Positions 9,198-18,298 are shown, counted from the first letter of the stretch. The stretch is 64,000 nt of DNA from Aquimonas sp046318115 (GCA_046318115.1 JBKCVA010000148.1:1-64000); one strand, 5' to 3'. Notes: generated by a model not told the origin, from the sequence alone. Numbers and translations are program-made.

Positions 9198-9946
9198 GCG
9201 GGCAGCCCATCGGCGATGGCCTGCGGAAGGGCTTCGATCACGCTGGTCTCGGCGGTCTGCCAGAAGGCCGGGCCGGGCAGACTGCGCCAGCCCAGCGCGC
9301 CGCGTGTGACTGCCTCTGCGAACGCGGGCGAGGGCTGCGGCTGCTGCCACTCGATCACGAGCGCGGCCGCCTGCGTGTCCATCAGCGGTGGCAGCGAGGC
9401 GGTTTCGAGTTCGCCCAGCAGGGCTGGCGACAGAGCGTAGCCGCCGACTTCGATGCCCTCGCTGCGCCAGCGTTCGAGCAGGGCCTGGCGATCGATGTCC
9501 TCGCCCTGGAAGCGCGCGACGTACAGACGCTGACGCAGCCATTGCTGGATCTGCTGCTGCCCGCTGTGGAGCGGAAAGCAGGCGATCCAGCGCGCGCTGT
9601 CATGGGGGATCAATAGAGCACCCCCGCGCAGCGCGACCGGCACGGGCGCGCACGCGTGGTGTTCGCGCAGGTGCCCGAGCAGTGTCTGCACGTCCTGCTG
9701 CCACTGGCTGAGCGTGGCCTCGCCAAACTCACCGGCGCTGTCGCCGCTGCCGTACAGATCCCCCAGCAGCACGCTGTGTCCGCGCGCCTGCAGGTGTTCG
9801 CCGACGCGTCGCAGCTGCACCCGCGCGCGGTTCATCTCTTCGTGCAGAGGTGGCACCAGCAGCACGGGCGCGCGCCCGGCGTTGCCGGGCCAGTAGCGGC
9901 AGGCGAGTTCGCCCCTGTGGCCGGACAGAAAAAAGGCCTGACTCAT
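9194..9946 (-). CDS. Exosortase A-associated hydrolase 2
   Basis: 250 residues. LLVPPLHEEMNRARVQL followed by LLGDLYGSGDSAGEFGEATLSQWQQDV matches the exosortase A-associated hydrolase 2 family (TIGR03101) very well. The usual serine of the nucleophile elbow is missing: the corresponding strand reads PVALRGGALL, so this member may be inactive as a hydrolase or use another mechanism. That is also the family habit as I recall it. It is first in a two-gene unit with hydrolase 1 (4-base overlap). The start at 9946 (MSQAFFLSGHRGEL) is taken because the family sequence begins there; the longer frame to 10117 would run across the hairpin at 10008-10034. Confidence 0.82.
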   Translation of the reverse strand: MSQAFFLSGHRGELACRYWPGNAGRAPVLLVPPLHEEMNRARVQLRRVGEHLQARGHSVLLGDLYGSGDSAGEFGEATLSQWQQDVQTLLGHLREHHACAPVPVALRGGALLIPHDSARWIACFPLHSGQQQIQQWLRQRLYVARFQGEDIDRQALLERWRSEGIEVGGYALSPALLGELETASLPPLMDTQAAALVIEWQQPQPSPAFAEAVTRGALGWRSLPGPAFWQTAETSVIEALPQAIADGLPA

Positions 9947-10270
9947 CGGCGCACACGCGGGCGCCTGCAACACCGCGCCACCGGCCGGCGATGCGTGCAC
10001 GGAATAACCCCGGCATCGCAGCGCGATGCCGGGGTCGATGCCCATAAGGAGAGCTCGCGAGGCGAGGGATAGAACGCACCCGAACGGCGGAGCACCGCGC
10101 GGGGTCGCGGAAGGCAACTTGCCGCGACAGAAGTCCTACTCGTAAATCGGCGGCGGAATCGATCAGCCCACGTCGATCGCACCGTGGCTGCGCCCTCTGA
10201 ACGCCGCTGCAGACCCGCGCCGGGCCAAGCGACCGCCAGACGCCCGCGCGCGCGGACGATGCCGCGCAGC
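9947..10270. other. Gap between beta-helix gene and hydrolase pair
   Basis: This stretch of about 320 bases contains the strong hairpin listed separately and no convincing gene. Frames that cross it are continuations of neighbouring reading frames with atypical composition. I see no clear promoter for hydrolase 2. Confidence 0.4.
10003..10034 (-). terminator. Hairpin, possible terminator of the beta-helix transcript
   Basis: CCCCGGCATCGC (10008-10019) pairs perfectly over 12 bp with 10023-10034 across a 3-base loop. On the minus strand it is followed by TTATT, so it could end transcription of the beta-helix gene and insulate hydrolase 2. The T-tract is weak, and a leader structure of the hydrolase mRNA is the alternative. 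Confidence 0.45.
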
Positions 10271-11671
10271 TCAGCCCGCATCCGCCTGCACCGCGCCCGG
10301 ATCGGCGGCCTTGCCGCGCTTGCGCCCGTAGAGGTCATCCTCGGGAGCGCCGCTGCCTGCGCTGCCACGCAGCGGCGAGTCCGTCGGCAGGGCGCCGCGC
10401 ACGTCCAACGCAAATGCCTCTTCGCGGCTGTCGAGATCGGCGCCGGTCTGCTGCTGCCAGCGCAGCAGGCTCGACGGCAGCGGAATGCGGCTGCCCGGGC
10501 GGCTGTCGCTGAAGCCGCAGCGGCCGCGACGGTCGTGGAAGACGTTGTGGTTCGTGCCCGGCGGACCCTCCAGCCCGGCAAGGCCGCCCAGCTCGTGCGA
10601 CCAGCGCACCGCGATGCAGGCGCCGCCGTCCTGCAGCACCAGGTTGTGGCGCAGATCCGCGCCGCGATTCGGCGGTCGGCCGGCGTTCTCGTTCCAGTCC
10701 TGGAAGACGATGCCGAAGTACAGCGCCGCATGCCCGAGGCGGGCGGTGTCGATGAGGGTGTTGTTGCGTACCTGGGCGTTCTTCGAGGCATACAGGCCGA
10801 TGCCCGCATAGGCCGCGCCGCGGATCAGGTTGTTCTGCACCCGCGCGTCGATCGACTCGTGGTAGGCCGGGTTCTCGGCGGTATCAAAGAACTTCTCACT
10901 GGTGTCGAAGCCCACCAGGATCCCCGACATGCCGACGTCCTCGATGCGGTTGCGCTGGATCCGCGCGCGCCGCGCACCGCCCTTGAAGTACAGGCCCGAG
11001 GTGGCGATGTCGTGGATATGGCAGTCCTCGACCGTCATGTCGTGACCGCCGACGTTGTCGATGCCGTCGGCATTCTTCTCGTCCAGCGGCGTGCCGGGCG
11101 GATACAGCGCGCCAGTGTGGTGGATGTGGCAGCGGCGAATGGTCACGCGGTTTGACTTCGGGGTCAGCTTGATGCCGTCGCGGCCGGTGTGGTGGATGTG
11201 CAGGTCCTCAAGCAGCACATCCGACGCACCCTCGGCGCTGGCGTTGCCCTCGCGCTCCCACCAGCTCTGCAGAAACACGCCGTAGTACTGTGCGCCCGAC
11301 AGCTCCAGCCCGATCACCTTGCTGCCCGAGGCGGTCGGGTCGATCTGCACCACCGAGGAATCGGGCGTGGCCGGGTCGCAGTGGACATGCACCCGCTCGC
11401 CCGGCGCGGCGCGCAGCGTGAGTGGCATGCGCAGGCGCAGCTGGCATTCCTCGTAGCGTCCTTCGCCGCTGCCGCGCAGAGTGACGGTGTCGCCGGGGTT
11501 GACCACACCGTTGCTGGTACTGAGCACCCGGCCCACCGTGCGATAGGGGCGCTCGCGGCTGCCGTCGCCGCTTTCGTCATTGCCGTCGAGGGCGACAAAC
11601 CATTCAGCGGCCCCTGCGGGGGCGGCGAGGGACAGGACCAGCAGCAGGACACAGAGGCGGAGACAGGACAC
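10271..11671 (-). CDS. Secreted parallel beta-helix protein in the polysaccharide locus
   Basis: 466 residues. A short signal peptide (LRLCVLLLVLSLAAPAGAA) is followed by the DUF1565-type start AEWFVALDGNDESGDGSRERPYRTVGRVL. A series of PbH1 turns comes next (VLLEDLHIHHTGRDGIKL, VTIRRCHIHHTGALY, MTVEDCHIHDIATSGLYFKG, ARIQRNRIEDVGMSGI, ARVQNNLIRGAAYAGI, AQVRNNTLIDTARLG). The many His/Asp pairs in the turns would suit a polysaccharide lyase or epimerase fold, but no catalytic set can be proven. Unlike three other exported proteins here it lacks the GFE tail. The start is a GTG at 11671, the only start giving a complete signal peptide. Its place between exosortase-associated genes suggests it acts on the exported polysaccharide. 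Confidence 0.75.
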   Translation of the reverse strand: MSCLRLCVLLLVLSLAAPAGAAEWFVALDGNDESGDGSRERPYRTVGRVLSTSNGVVNPGDTVTLRGSGEGRYEECQLRLRMPLTLRAAPGERVHVHCDPATPDSSVVQIDPTASGSKVIGLELSGAQYYGVFLQSWWEREGNASAEGASDVLLEDLHIHHTGRDGIKLTPKSNRVTIRRCHIHHTGALYPPGTPLDEKNADGIDNVGGHDMTVEDCHIHDIATSGLYFKGGARRARIQRNRIEDVGMSGILVGFDTSEKFFDTAENPAYHESIDARVQNNLIRGAAYAGIGLYASKNAQVRNNTLIDTARLGHAALYFGIVFQDWNENAGRPPNRGADLRHNLVLQDGGACIAVRWSHELGGLAGLEGPPGTNHNVFHDRRGRCGFSDSRPGSRIPLPSSLLRWQQQTGADLDSREEAFALDVRGALPTDSPLRGSAGSGAPEDDLYGRKRGKAADPGAVQADAG

Positions 11672-11687
11672 GACGCGCGCTCACAAA

Positions 11688-11703
11688 GTGATTCGCATCA
11701 CAG
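11688..11703. promoter_or_regulatory. CRP/Clp-like binding site
   Basis: AGTGA-TTCGCA-TCACA matches the consensus TGTGA-N6-TCACA at 9 of 10 positions. It lies between the divergent beta-helix gene (starts at 11671) and the PLP decarboxylase gene (starts at 11856). A TATACT on the minus strand (11704-11709) could be the -10 box of the beta-helix gene, in which case the site would cover its transcription start. Confidence 0.5.
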
Positions 11704-11855
11704 TATAGAGGCCAATGTGTCGATTTCATCACGCTTGATGACTCCGACTGGAGGACGCACCCGCGGCGGGGCGCTCGGAAGCGCGGGGCGGGCCTCGATG
11801 CCCAGCGCCGCGTGTGATCCGGCACAATGTGCGCCCCGTCACACTCGTATCGCCC

Positions 11856-13103
11856 ATGAGCCAGCCGACCTGCCCCGAACTCGAACTGCCCTGGGCCCAG
11901 GGCCTGCCGTGGCGCGTGGATGCCCGCGGCGAACTGCTGATCGGCGGGCGCCCGCTGTCGCGTGTCGTGGATGCCATCGGCCGCACGCCCTGCTACGTCT
12001 ACGACCGTGGCCGGCTCTCGGCGCGGGTGGCCCAGCTGCGTGGCCTGCTGCCGCCGGCCGTGCATCTGCACTACGCGGTCAAGTGCAACCCGATGCCGGC
12101 CCTGGTCGCGCACATGGCGGGCATCACCGACGGCCTTGACGTGGCCTCGGTCGGCGAGCTGCGGGTGGCGCTCGATGCCGGCATGGACCCCCAGCACGTC
12201 AGCTTCGCCGGGCCGGGCAAGAGCGATGCCGATCTCAAGCAGGCGCAGGCCGCGGGCATCCTGATCAACATCGAGAGCTTCCGCGAGCTGCGCGCGCTCG
12301 CCCAAGCCAGCGAGTCCAGCGGCGAGGCCGCGCGCGTGGCGATCCGCATCAACCCACCCTTCGAGCTCAAGGCCTCGGGCATGCGCATGGGCGGCGGCGC
12401 CAAGCAGTTCGGAGTCGATGCCGAGCAGGTGCCGGCCCTGCTGGCCGAGATCCGCGCGCTGGGGCTGGCCTTCGAGGGCTTCCACCTCTACGCCGGCTCG
12501 CAGAACCTGAAGGCCGAGGCGATTGTCGAGGCGCAGACCAAGAGCTACGAGCTGATCCTTGGCTGGGCGGATCAACTGCCGGCGCCGGTGCGTAGCCTGA
12601 ACCTCGGCGGCGGCTTCGGCATCCCGTACACGCTCGCGGATACCCCGCTTGAGCTCGCGCCGGTGGCCGATTGCCTGCAGGGCCTCGCCGAGCGCTGCGC
12701 CCGCGATTTCCCGCAGGGCCATCTGGTGCTCGAACTCGGCCGCTATCTGGCGGGCGAAGCCGGCGTCTACGTGGCGCGGGTCATCGACCGCAAGATCTCG
12801 CGTGGGCAGGTCTTTCTGGTCTGCGACGGCGGCATGCACCATCACCTCGCCGCCAGCGGCAACTTTGGACAGGTGCTGCGCAAGAACTATCCGTCCATGG
12901 TCAATGCGCGGCCCGGCGAGCGCGAGACCGCGAGTGTGGTCGGCCCGCTGTGCACGCCGCTCGACCTGCTCGCCGACCGCGCCGATCTGGGCGTGGCGCA
13001 GGAGGGCGATCTGGTGGTGGTCTTCCAGTCCGGCGCCTACGGCAAAACCGCGAGCCCGCGCGAGTTTCTGGGGCATCCGGAAGTGGTGGAGGCGCTGGTG
13101 TGA
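11856..13103 (+). CDS. PLP-dependent decarboxylase, exosortase A-associated
   Basis: 415 residues, fold-III (alanine racemase-like barrel) decarboxylase of the diaminopimelate/ornithine decarboxylase group. The PLP lysine is in YAVKCNP, the phosphate-binding glycines are in LNLGGGFGIPY, and the active-site region of the C-terminal domain is VCDGGMHHHLA. The overall sequence matches the exosortase A-associated decarboxylase family (TIGR03099) rather than LysA. In that context it probably makes an amine building block for glycan or acyl-chain modification; the substrate is unknown. The ATG at 11856 is used because the family N-terminus starts there. A small membrane protein gene overlaps its stop (GTGTGA). 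Confidence 0.8.
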   Translation: MSQPTCPELELPWAQGLPWRVDARGELLIGGRPLSRVVDAIGRTPCYVYDRGRLSARVAQLRGLLPPAVHLHYAVKCNPMPALVAHMAGITDGLDVASVGELRVALDAGMDPQHVSFAGPGKSDADLKQAQAAGILINIESFRELRALAQASESSGEAARVAIRINPPFELKASGMRMGGGAKQFGVDAEQVPALLAEIRALGLAFEGFHLYAGSQNLKAEAIVEAQTKSYELILGWADQLPAPVRSLNLGGGFGIPYTLADTPLELAPVADCLQGLAERCARDFPQGHLVLELGRYLAGEAGVYVARVIDRKISRGQVFLVCDGGMHHHLAASGNFGQVLRKNYPSMVNARPGERETASVVGPLCTPLDLLADRADLGVAQEGDLVVVFQSGAYGKTASPREFLGHPEVVEALV

Positions 13104-13495
13104 GCGGCGGGCCGGAGAATCCGTATCGGGCGACGGGTGCCGCCTTGTCGGAGCCCTCGGAGACACGCGGCACGGGCGAGCACGTGCTCGCGTGGTTGGG
13201 TGTGGTCTTGGGGCTGTTTCCCTTGGGCGTGGCGCTCCTGATGGCGCCGCGGTTGGCGCAGGTCTTCCGTAACTTTGGTGCGGATCTGCCCCTGCTGACC
13301 AGGCTGCTGTTTGATTGGCCAATTGTTCTTGCGCTTCCCTCGGCGCTGATGGCGCTGTGGCGCCTGTTCCGACCCGGGGGCCGGCGCCAGGCCTGGACAC
13401 TGTTCGGCGTCGGCCTCGCCCTGGCGATCCTGCTGTCGCTGCTGACGTTCCTGCTCTTCTACCTGCCGCTCTTCCAGCTCGCCTCGGTCGTTTGA
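13100..13495 (+). CDS. Small membrane protein coupled to the decarboxylase gene
   Basis: 131 residues. The GTG at 13100 overlaps the decarboxylase stop codon (GTGTGA), so translation is probably coupled. After a polar N-terminus of about 28 residues there are three hydrophobic segments (LAWLGVVLGLFPLGVALLMA, PIVLALPSALMALW and FGVGLALAILLSLLTFLLFYLPLF). No family is recognised. The pairing with the decarboxylase suggests an accessory role in the same locus. Confidence 0.6.
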   Translation: MSGGPENPYRATGAALSEPSETRGTGEHVLAWLGVVLGLFPLGVALLMAPRLAQVFRNFGADLPLLTRLLFDWPIVLALPSALMALWRLFRPGGRRQAWTLFGVGLALAILLSLLTFLLFYLPLFQLASVV

Positions 13496-13511
13496 CGACG
13501 CACAGCGCCGC

Positions 13512-14807
13512 CTACTCGAACCCATCCGCGAACAGCCCCTCCAGCACCGCCGGCAGGGCGTAGACGAAGACATCGCTGGCGCTGTTGGTATCGCCGATGA
13601 CCAGGTCGCTGGCCAGCGAATCGAACGCGAACACGCCGGCGTCGCGGCTGACCGCCACCCGCGTACCGCTGGCACCGTTGCCGGGCACGGTGTTGCCGGC
13701 ATCGCTGCCGCTGATCAGCTCGGGTGGCAGTGCGGGCTGGGTCAGCGACCAGGCAAAGGCCTGCGCGGGCTGGCCGGCACCGCGCCGGCACTGCGCGATC
13801 ACCAGCCCGGTGTTGCTGATCTGCGCGCTGTCGCAGATGCCCATGCCGGCAGCGGCGGGTACCGCGACGGCGGCCGGCTGGTTCAGACGGCGCACCCACA
13901 GCTGGGTGGCGCTGGGGCTGCCGGCGCCCGAACCGAAGACCACGAGGCTGCCATCGGGCGAGATCACCGGGTTGCGCGCCCCGTTCAGATCGCTGCCGCC
14001 CGGGCCCAGGCTGGCCTGGCTGGTGGTGCCGTTGATGCGGTCGCGCAGGTAGATGCGCACCGAGCCGCTGGTCGGCGTGCCCAGCAGGTTGCTTGCGCTG
14101 CTGGCGAAGGCCACCCAGCGACCGTCCTCGCTGATCGTCGGCCGCTCGCCGCCGGCGCCGCCGTTGCCCGGGCCGCCGCCCGGCGTGAGGTCGATGCGCT
14201 GGGTCGTGCCTGCGCTCAGGTCGCGCACGTAGACAGCGGAGCTCGATGAGCCCGAATCGCCCGCCACCAGGCCGCTGGCGTTGGAGCTGAACACCACGTA
14301 GCGGCCGTCGCCGGAGATGCCGCCGACCCGCGAGGTGCTGCCGGCCTGCAGCGTGCCGCTGGCGGTGAGGTTGACCAGGGCGGCCGTGCCGGTGACGCGG
14401 TCGATGCGCACCACATGCACGCCGCTGACGCCGCCGGTGTAGGTCGAGGATCCGGTGTCGAAGGCGACAAAGCGGCCGTTGGCCGAGGCCACGGCCTTTT
14501 CGTTGACGGTCGAGGCCGCCGAGGCCTGGCCGCCGGGCGTGGTGCTGACCACGCTCAGCGCCCCGCTGTTGAGCTCCAGCGCGATCACCTGCGCGCCCGA
14601 GGCGCCGCCCGACAGCAGGCTGCCGCTGCCGACGCTGAAGACCAGCACGCGGCCGTCGGCCGACAGCGCGGGCTCGAAGACACCGCCGTTGGGCTGGGCG
14701 CCGCCGGGGCCATCGACGCGGAAGAAGTTGTAGGACTGCGCGTGTGCGGCGCCGGCCGACAGGGCGAAACAGAAGACAAGACTTAGGATCGAGAGGGCAG
14801 GGCGCAT
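13512..14807 (-). CDS. Secreted PD40/TolB-like propeller protein with GFE tail
   Basis: 431 residues. A signal peptide (ALSILSLVFCFALSAGAAHA) is followed by repeats of the type 'SADGRVLVFSVGSGSL', 'SANGRFVAFDTGSS', 'SGDGRYVVFSSNASGL', 'SEDGRWVAFASSASNL' and 'SPDGSLVVFGSGAG', which are PD40 (WD40-like) blades of a six- to seven-bladed propeller. It ends VLEGLFADGFE. Its last blade (ASDLVIGDTNSASDVFVYAL) closely resembles that of the truncated protein at the right edge (ATDIVANDTNGSADVFVVAD), so the two are paralogues. It is last in an apparent operon after the ECF sigma and kinase genes, and may be an exported output of that system. Confidence 0.75.
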   Translation of the reverse strand: MRPALSILSLVFCFALSAGAAHAQSYNFFRVDGPGGAQPNGGVFEPALSADGRVLVFSVGSGSLLSGGASGAQVIALELNSGALSVVSTTPGGQASAASTVNEKAVASANGRFVAFDTGSSTYTGGVSGVHVVRIDRVTGTAALVNLTASGTLQAGSTSRVGGISGDGRYVVFSSNASGLVAGDSGSSSSAVYVRDLSAGTTQRIDLTPGGGPGNGGAGGERPTISEDGRWVAFASSASNLLGTPTSGSVRIYLRDRINGTTSQASLGPGGSDLNGARNPVISPDGSLVVFGSGAGSPSATQLWVRRLNQPAAVAVPAAAGMGICDSAQISNTGLVIAQCRRGAGQPAQAFAWSLTQPALPPELISGSDAGNTVPGNGASGTRVAVSRDAGVFAFDSLASDLVIGDTNSASDVFVYALPAVLEGLFADGFE

Positions 14808-14873
14808 GGGCTGGGCTCCAGAGGGGTGCCCTGTCTGCTACGCCCTTGCGTGCGGGTTCCCATCACGCGCGCT

Positions 14874-17636
14874 TCAGCGCGGTGCCGGCTCCAGCCCCAA
14901 CGCGCTGGCCAGGGCCTCGGCGCGGGCCCGATCCGGCTGTTCGGCGCGCAGCAGGGCGCGCAACTCGGGCAGGTTCGCACTGAGCAGTTCTGCCGCGGCA
15001 GCGCGGTCGCCGCGGGCGCGCAGCCAGTCGGCGCGATCGACCGCGAGCCGCGCCTGCTCCAGCGCGGAGGCGGTTCGGGTCTGCTGCTCGGCCCAGTCCA
15101 GCGCTTGGCCCGCGGCCTCCAGCGCCTCGCTGAGCGTGCGCACCTGCGCCTGCAGTCGCGCCGCCTGCACACCCTGGCGCTCGCGCAGCGCCTGCGCGTC
15201 GCCGGCCTCGGCTTCGAGTGCGTCGAGCGCGCGGGCGGCCGCCTGGGCTTCGCCTTCGAGCAGTTGCACCTCGACCGCCAGCAGGCGCCAGCGCTCGGCC
15301 GAAGCGTTCTCGCCGTCGGTCGATGCTGCGGCCTTGAGGACGTCCGCAATCACGGTTTTCGCGCGCGCGGCAGCGCCGCTCAAGGCCAGCACGCGCGCCG
15401 CGCCCCAGCGCACGCGATCGGCCTGGCCGGCCTGTAGCCCGGCGAAGCCGCTGGCATCGGCGAGCAGGGCCTCGACCTCGGCGCGCGCGCCGACCAGGTC
15501 GCCCTCGGACAGGCGCGCATGCGCCAGGATCCAGCGCGACAGCGCGTCGGGGGCGCGGCCCAGGCCCTGCCAGTCGGCCTGCACGCGCTCGGCCAGCGCC
15601 CGCACTTCGGCCGGCCGACCCAGCGCCTGCAGGGCGCTCATCCGCCACTCGTCGACGATGATCCGCAGCAGGCCGCCTTCGCCGCGCGCCTGCACGTACA
15701 GGGCGCGGGCACGATCGAAGTGATCCAGCGCGGTCTGCGCTTCGCCCAGACCAAGCCGCGCGCGGCCGGCCTCGAACTCGAACTGGTAGGCGAACAGCGA
15801 GTTGCCAAGCCCGGCTTCGCGCAGGCGGGCCAGCCCGGCGGCGGCGGCCTCGGCGGCTTCGGCCGAGCGCGCCTGCGAGTTCAGCGCGCCGGCCAGCTGC
15901 TGATCGAGGGTGGCCACCGCATCGGCGCTGGCGCGTTCTCGCAGCGCGACCGTGAGGCCGAGCCGCGCTTCGCGCTCGGCCTCGTCGAAACGCTCGGCAT
16001 AGGTGGACGCCTGCACGCGCTGCACCGCCGCCATCGCCCTCGCGTCGGCGCTGGGCAGGGCCGCGTAGGCGCGCTCGGCGCGCTCCAGCCAGGGCGTGGC
16101 CTCGGGCAGGCGGCCGAGGTCGACCAGCAGCTGCGAGTACAGCGAGGCGGCGCGCGCGTAGGCCGGGCCGCGGTCCAGGCCCTGTGTCGACAGCGCCTGC
16201 AGGCTGTCGCGCAGCAGCGGCTCGGCCTGCGTCGCCTCGCCCAGCATCGCGTGCAGCGAACCCAGGTAGGCATTGACCAGGGCGACTTCGGAGGCGCCCT
16301 GCGGCAGTTCGCGCCGGACCCGATCGGCGCCGCGCTCCAGCATGCGACGCAGGGTGATCGGCGCATCGACATCGCCGTCGGGCGACAGCTCCAGCAGCAG
16401 GCCGCTGAAAAAGTTGAGGGTGGCCTGGGCCTGCGTGGCCGACTGCTCCGCCAGCGCGCGCTGCTGCTCGGCGCGGGCCTCGGCGGCCAGCGCGCGGTCG
16501 CGCTCCAGGCCCAGTCGCCACAGGAACAGCAGCAGGGCCAGCAGCACCAGCACGGCGACGCTGACGCTGCCGCGATGCCGGCGGGCGAAGCGCGACAGCC
16601 GGTACAGCGGGCGCGGCCGCATCGCCCGCACCGGCCGGCCCTCGCGCCAGCGCTGCAGCTCGTCGCGCAGGGCCTCGACGCTGGGATAGCGCTCGCTCGC
16701 GTCCGTTGCGGTGGCCTGCGCGACGATCGCGCGCAGGTCCGCATCCAGCGCCACCGGCTGCAGGCCCGCCGCGCTGGCGCCGCCGTCGGGCCGGCGCGCT
16801 TCCAGCAGCTCGCGCAGCAGCAGGCCCAGCGAATACACATCGGTGGCGGTGGTCACCGCGCGGCCGGCCGATTGTTCGGGGCTGGCGTAGCCCGGTGTCC
16901 ACACCCGCGTCGAGGTGTCGCGGCTCTCGCCGCTGACGTCGACCAGCTTGGCCACGCCGAAGTCCAGCACGCGCGGGCTGCCGTCGGCGGTCACCAGCAC
17001 GTTCGAGGGCTTGAGATCGCGATGGATCACCAGCCGCTGATGCGCATGCGAGACCGCTTCGGCGATGCGCTGCACCAGCGCGACCCGCGCGTCGCGGTCG
17101 AGGCGCTGGCGGGCAGCGTGGGTGCACACGTCCTCGCCCTCGACGTACTCCATGACGAAGTAGGGCTGGCCATCGGCGAGCTCGCCGCCGTCGATCAGGC
17201 GGGCGATCCACGGATGCTCCAGCGTCGCCAGCACCTGCCGTTCCTGACGGATCCGCCGACGGCCCTCCTCGGTCGGAAAGCCGCGCAGCAGCTTGAGCGC
17301 GCCGCGCTGGCGGTAGCCGCCGTCCACGCGCTGCACCTCGAACACCGTGCCCATGCCGCCGGCGCCGAGCTCGCGCAGCACCTCCCAGGCGCCGATGCGG
17401 CTGCCGGCGGCCGCAGCCGGACTGTCGTTCTCCAGGCGCAGGGCGGAGGCCGCAAGCGCGCCGCGGATCACCATCTCGGCGTCTTCGTCGGCGCGCAGCA
17501 GCCCTGCCAGCGCGAGCCGCTCTTCGGGCGTCAGCGCCAGCGCGGCCAGCGCCGAGGCGCGGGCCGCCGGCGGCAGCGCGACCAGGGCCTCGAAATGGGC
17601 CGCCAGCGCATCGAGTGAGGGCGTGGGCTCGGTCAT
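14874..17636 (-). CDS. Transmembrane serine/threonine protein kinase with TPR-like C-terminus
   Basis: 920 residues. The kinase domain spans about 83-340: glycine loop GAGGMGTV (91-98), ATP lysine in ALKLL (K115), catalytic loop HRDLKPSN (205-212), DFG (225-227) and GYASPEQ in the activation segment. All key residues of an active PknB/Pkn-type kinase are present. One membrane helix lies at about 357-374, followed by some 540 residues of alanine-rich helical repeats resembling TPRs, predicted to be periplasmic. The gene follows an ECF sigma factor gene by 89 bases, a pairing typical of kinase-linked ECF factors. The substrate is probably the sigma factor or its regulator. Confidence 0.88.
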   Translation of the reverse strand: MTEPTPSLDALAAHFEALVALPPAARASALAALALTPEERLALAGLLRADEDAEMVIRGALAASALRLENDSPAAAAGSRIGAWEVLRELGAGGMGTVFEVQRVDGGYRQRGALKLLRGFPTEEGRRRIRQERQVLATLEHPWIARLIDGGELADGQPYFVMEYVEGEDVCTHAARQRLDRDARVALVQRIAEAVSHAHQRLVIHRDLKPSNVLVTADGSPRVLDFGVAKLVDVSGESRDTSTRVWTPGYASPEQSAGRAVTTATDVYSLGLLLRELLEARRPDGGASAAGLQPVALDADLRAIVAQATATDASERYPSVEALRDELQRWREGRPVRAMRPRPLYRLSRFARRHRGSVSVAVLVLLALLLFLWRLGLERDRALAAEARAEQQRALAEQSATQAQATLNFFSGLLLELSPDGDVDAPITLRRMLERGADRVRRELPQGASEVALVNAYLGSLHAMLGEATQAEPLLRDSLQALSTQGLDRGPAYARAASLYSQLLVDLGRLPEATPWLERAERAYAALPSADARAMAAVQRVQASTYAERFDEAEREARLGLTVALRERASADAVATLDQQLAGALNSQARSAEAAEAAAAGLARLREAGLGNSLFAYQFEFEAGRARLGLGEAQTALDHFDRARALYVQARGEGGLLRIIVDEWRMSALQALGRPAEVRALAERVQADWQGLGRAPDALSRWILAHARLSEGDLVGARAEVEALLADASGFAGLQAGQADRVRWGAARVLALSGAAARAKTVIADVLKAAASTDGENASAERWRLLAVEVQLLEGEAQAAARALDALEAEAGDAQALRERQGVQAARLQAQVRTLSEALEAAGQALDWAEQQTRTASALEQARLAVDRADWLRARGDRAAAAELLSANLPELRALLRAEQPDRARAEALASALGLEPAPR

Positions 17637-17725
17637 GGTGGGCGGGCAGCTCGGGCGCGGACGCGGTTATCGGGGGTACGTCACGGCGCGCGCGATCGGA
17701 TCAGGCGCCGCCGCCAGCGGCGGCC

Positions 17726-18298
17726 TCACTCGGCCTCCATCGCCTGCTTCAGCCAGGCGCGACCGAAGCGCAGGTCGCGGTCCACCGTGGGCACCGACAC
17801 GCCCAGCGCGCGCGCCACCTGCTCGCGGTCGAGGCCGCCGAAATAGGTCAGCTCCAGCACCTGCGAGCGCCGTGCGTCCTGTCGGCCCAGCGCCTCCAGC
17901 GCCTCATGCAGGCGCAGCAGGGTGGCGTCCTCCTCGCAGGCGACGGCGTCGGCGGCCGACAGGCTGAGCGCAACCGCGCCACCGCCGCGCTTGTCGCGCA
18001 GGCGCCGGCGCGCTGCATCCACCAGCACCTGGCGGGTGGCCTGGGCCACCACGTTGAAGAAGTGCCGGCGGTCTTCCCAGCCGGCGTCGGCGTCGAGCAG
18101 GCGCAGCAGGGCTTCGTGGGCCAGCTCGGTGGCCGAGAGGCTGCCGCCGGGCAGGGCACGCGCACTGCGCTGGGCGATCGCCCGCACTTGGGTGTAGACG
18201 GCTTCCACCAGCCGTTCGCGGGCACTGGCATCGCCGCCCTGCCACTGCCGCAGCAGGCGGGTGATCGCCGGTGGCTGCAGATCTTCGGCCTCAAGCAT
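17726..18298 (-). CDS. ECF sigma factor linked to Ser/Thr kinase
   Basis: 190 residues. Region 2 is visible in ARERLVEAVYTQVRAIAQRSAR...SATELAHEALLRLLDAD and region 4 in LELTYFGGLDREQVARALGVSVPTVDRDLRFGRAWL. The sequence matches the subfamily annotated as 'ECF-type sigma factor' (TIGR02999), usually adjacent to kinases with C-terminal repeats; no anti-sigma gene is seen, as expected for that group. It directs RNA polymerase to an unknown regulon that probably includes its own operon. The start at 18298 (MLEAEDLQ) fits the family; an ATG five codons upstream at 18313 is equally possible. Confidence 0.85.
   Translation of the reverse strand: MLEAEDLQPPAITRLLRQWQGGDASARERLVEAVYTQVRAIAQRSARALPGGSLSATELAHEALLRLLDADAGWEDRRHFFNVVAQATRQVLVDAARRRLRDKRGGGAVALSLSAADAVACEEDATLLRLHEALEALGRQDARRSQVLELTYFGGLDREQVARALGVSVPTVDRDLRFGRAWLKQAMEAE

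Noticed and set aside
15519..17618. A 699-codon plus-strand frame across the kinase gene.
   Set aside because: It is an antisense shadow of the kinase gene, with no recognisable motif and no ribosome site.
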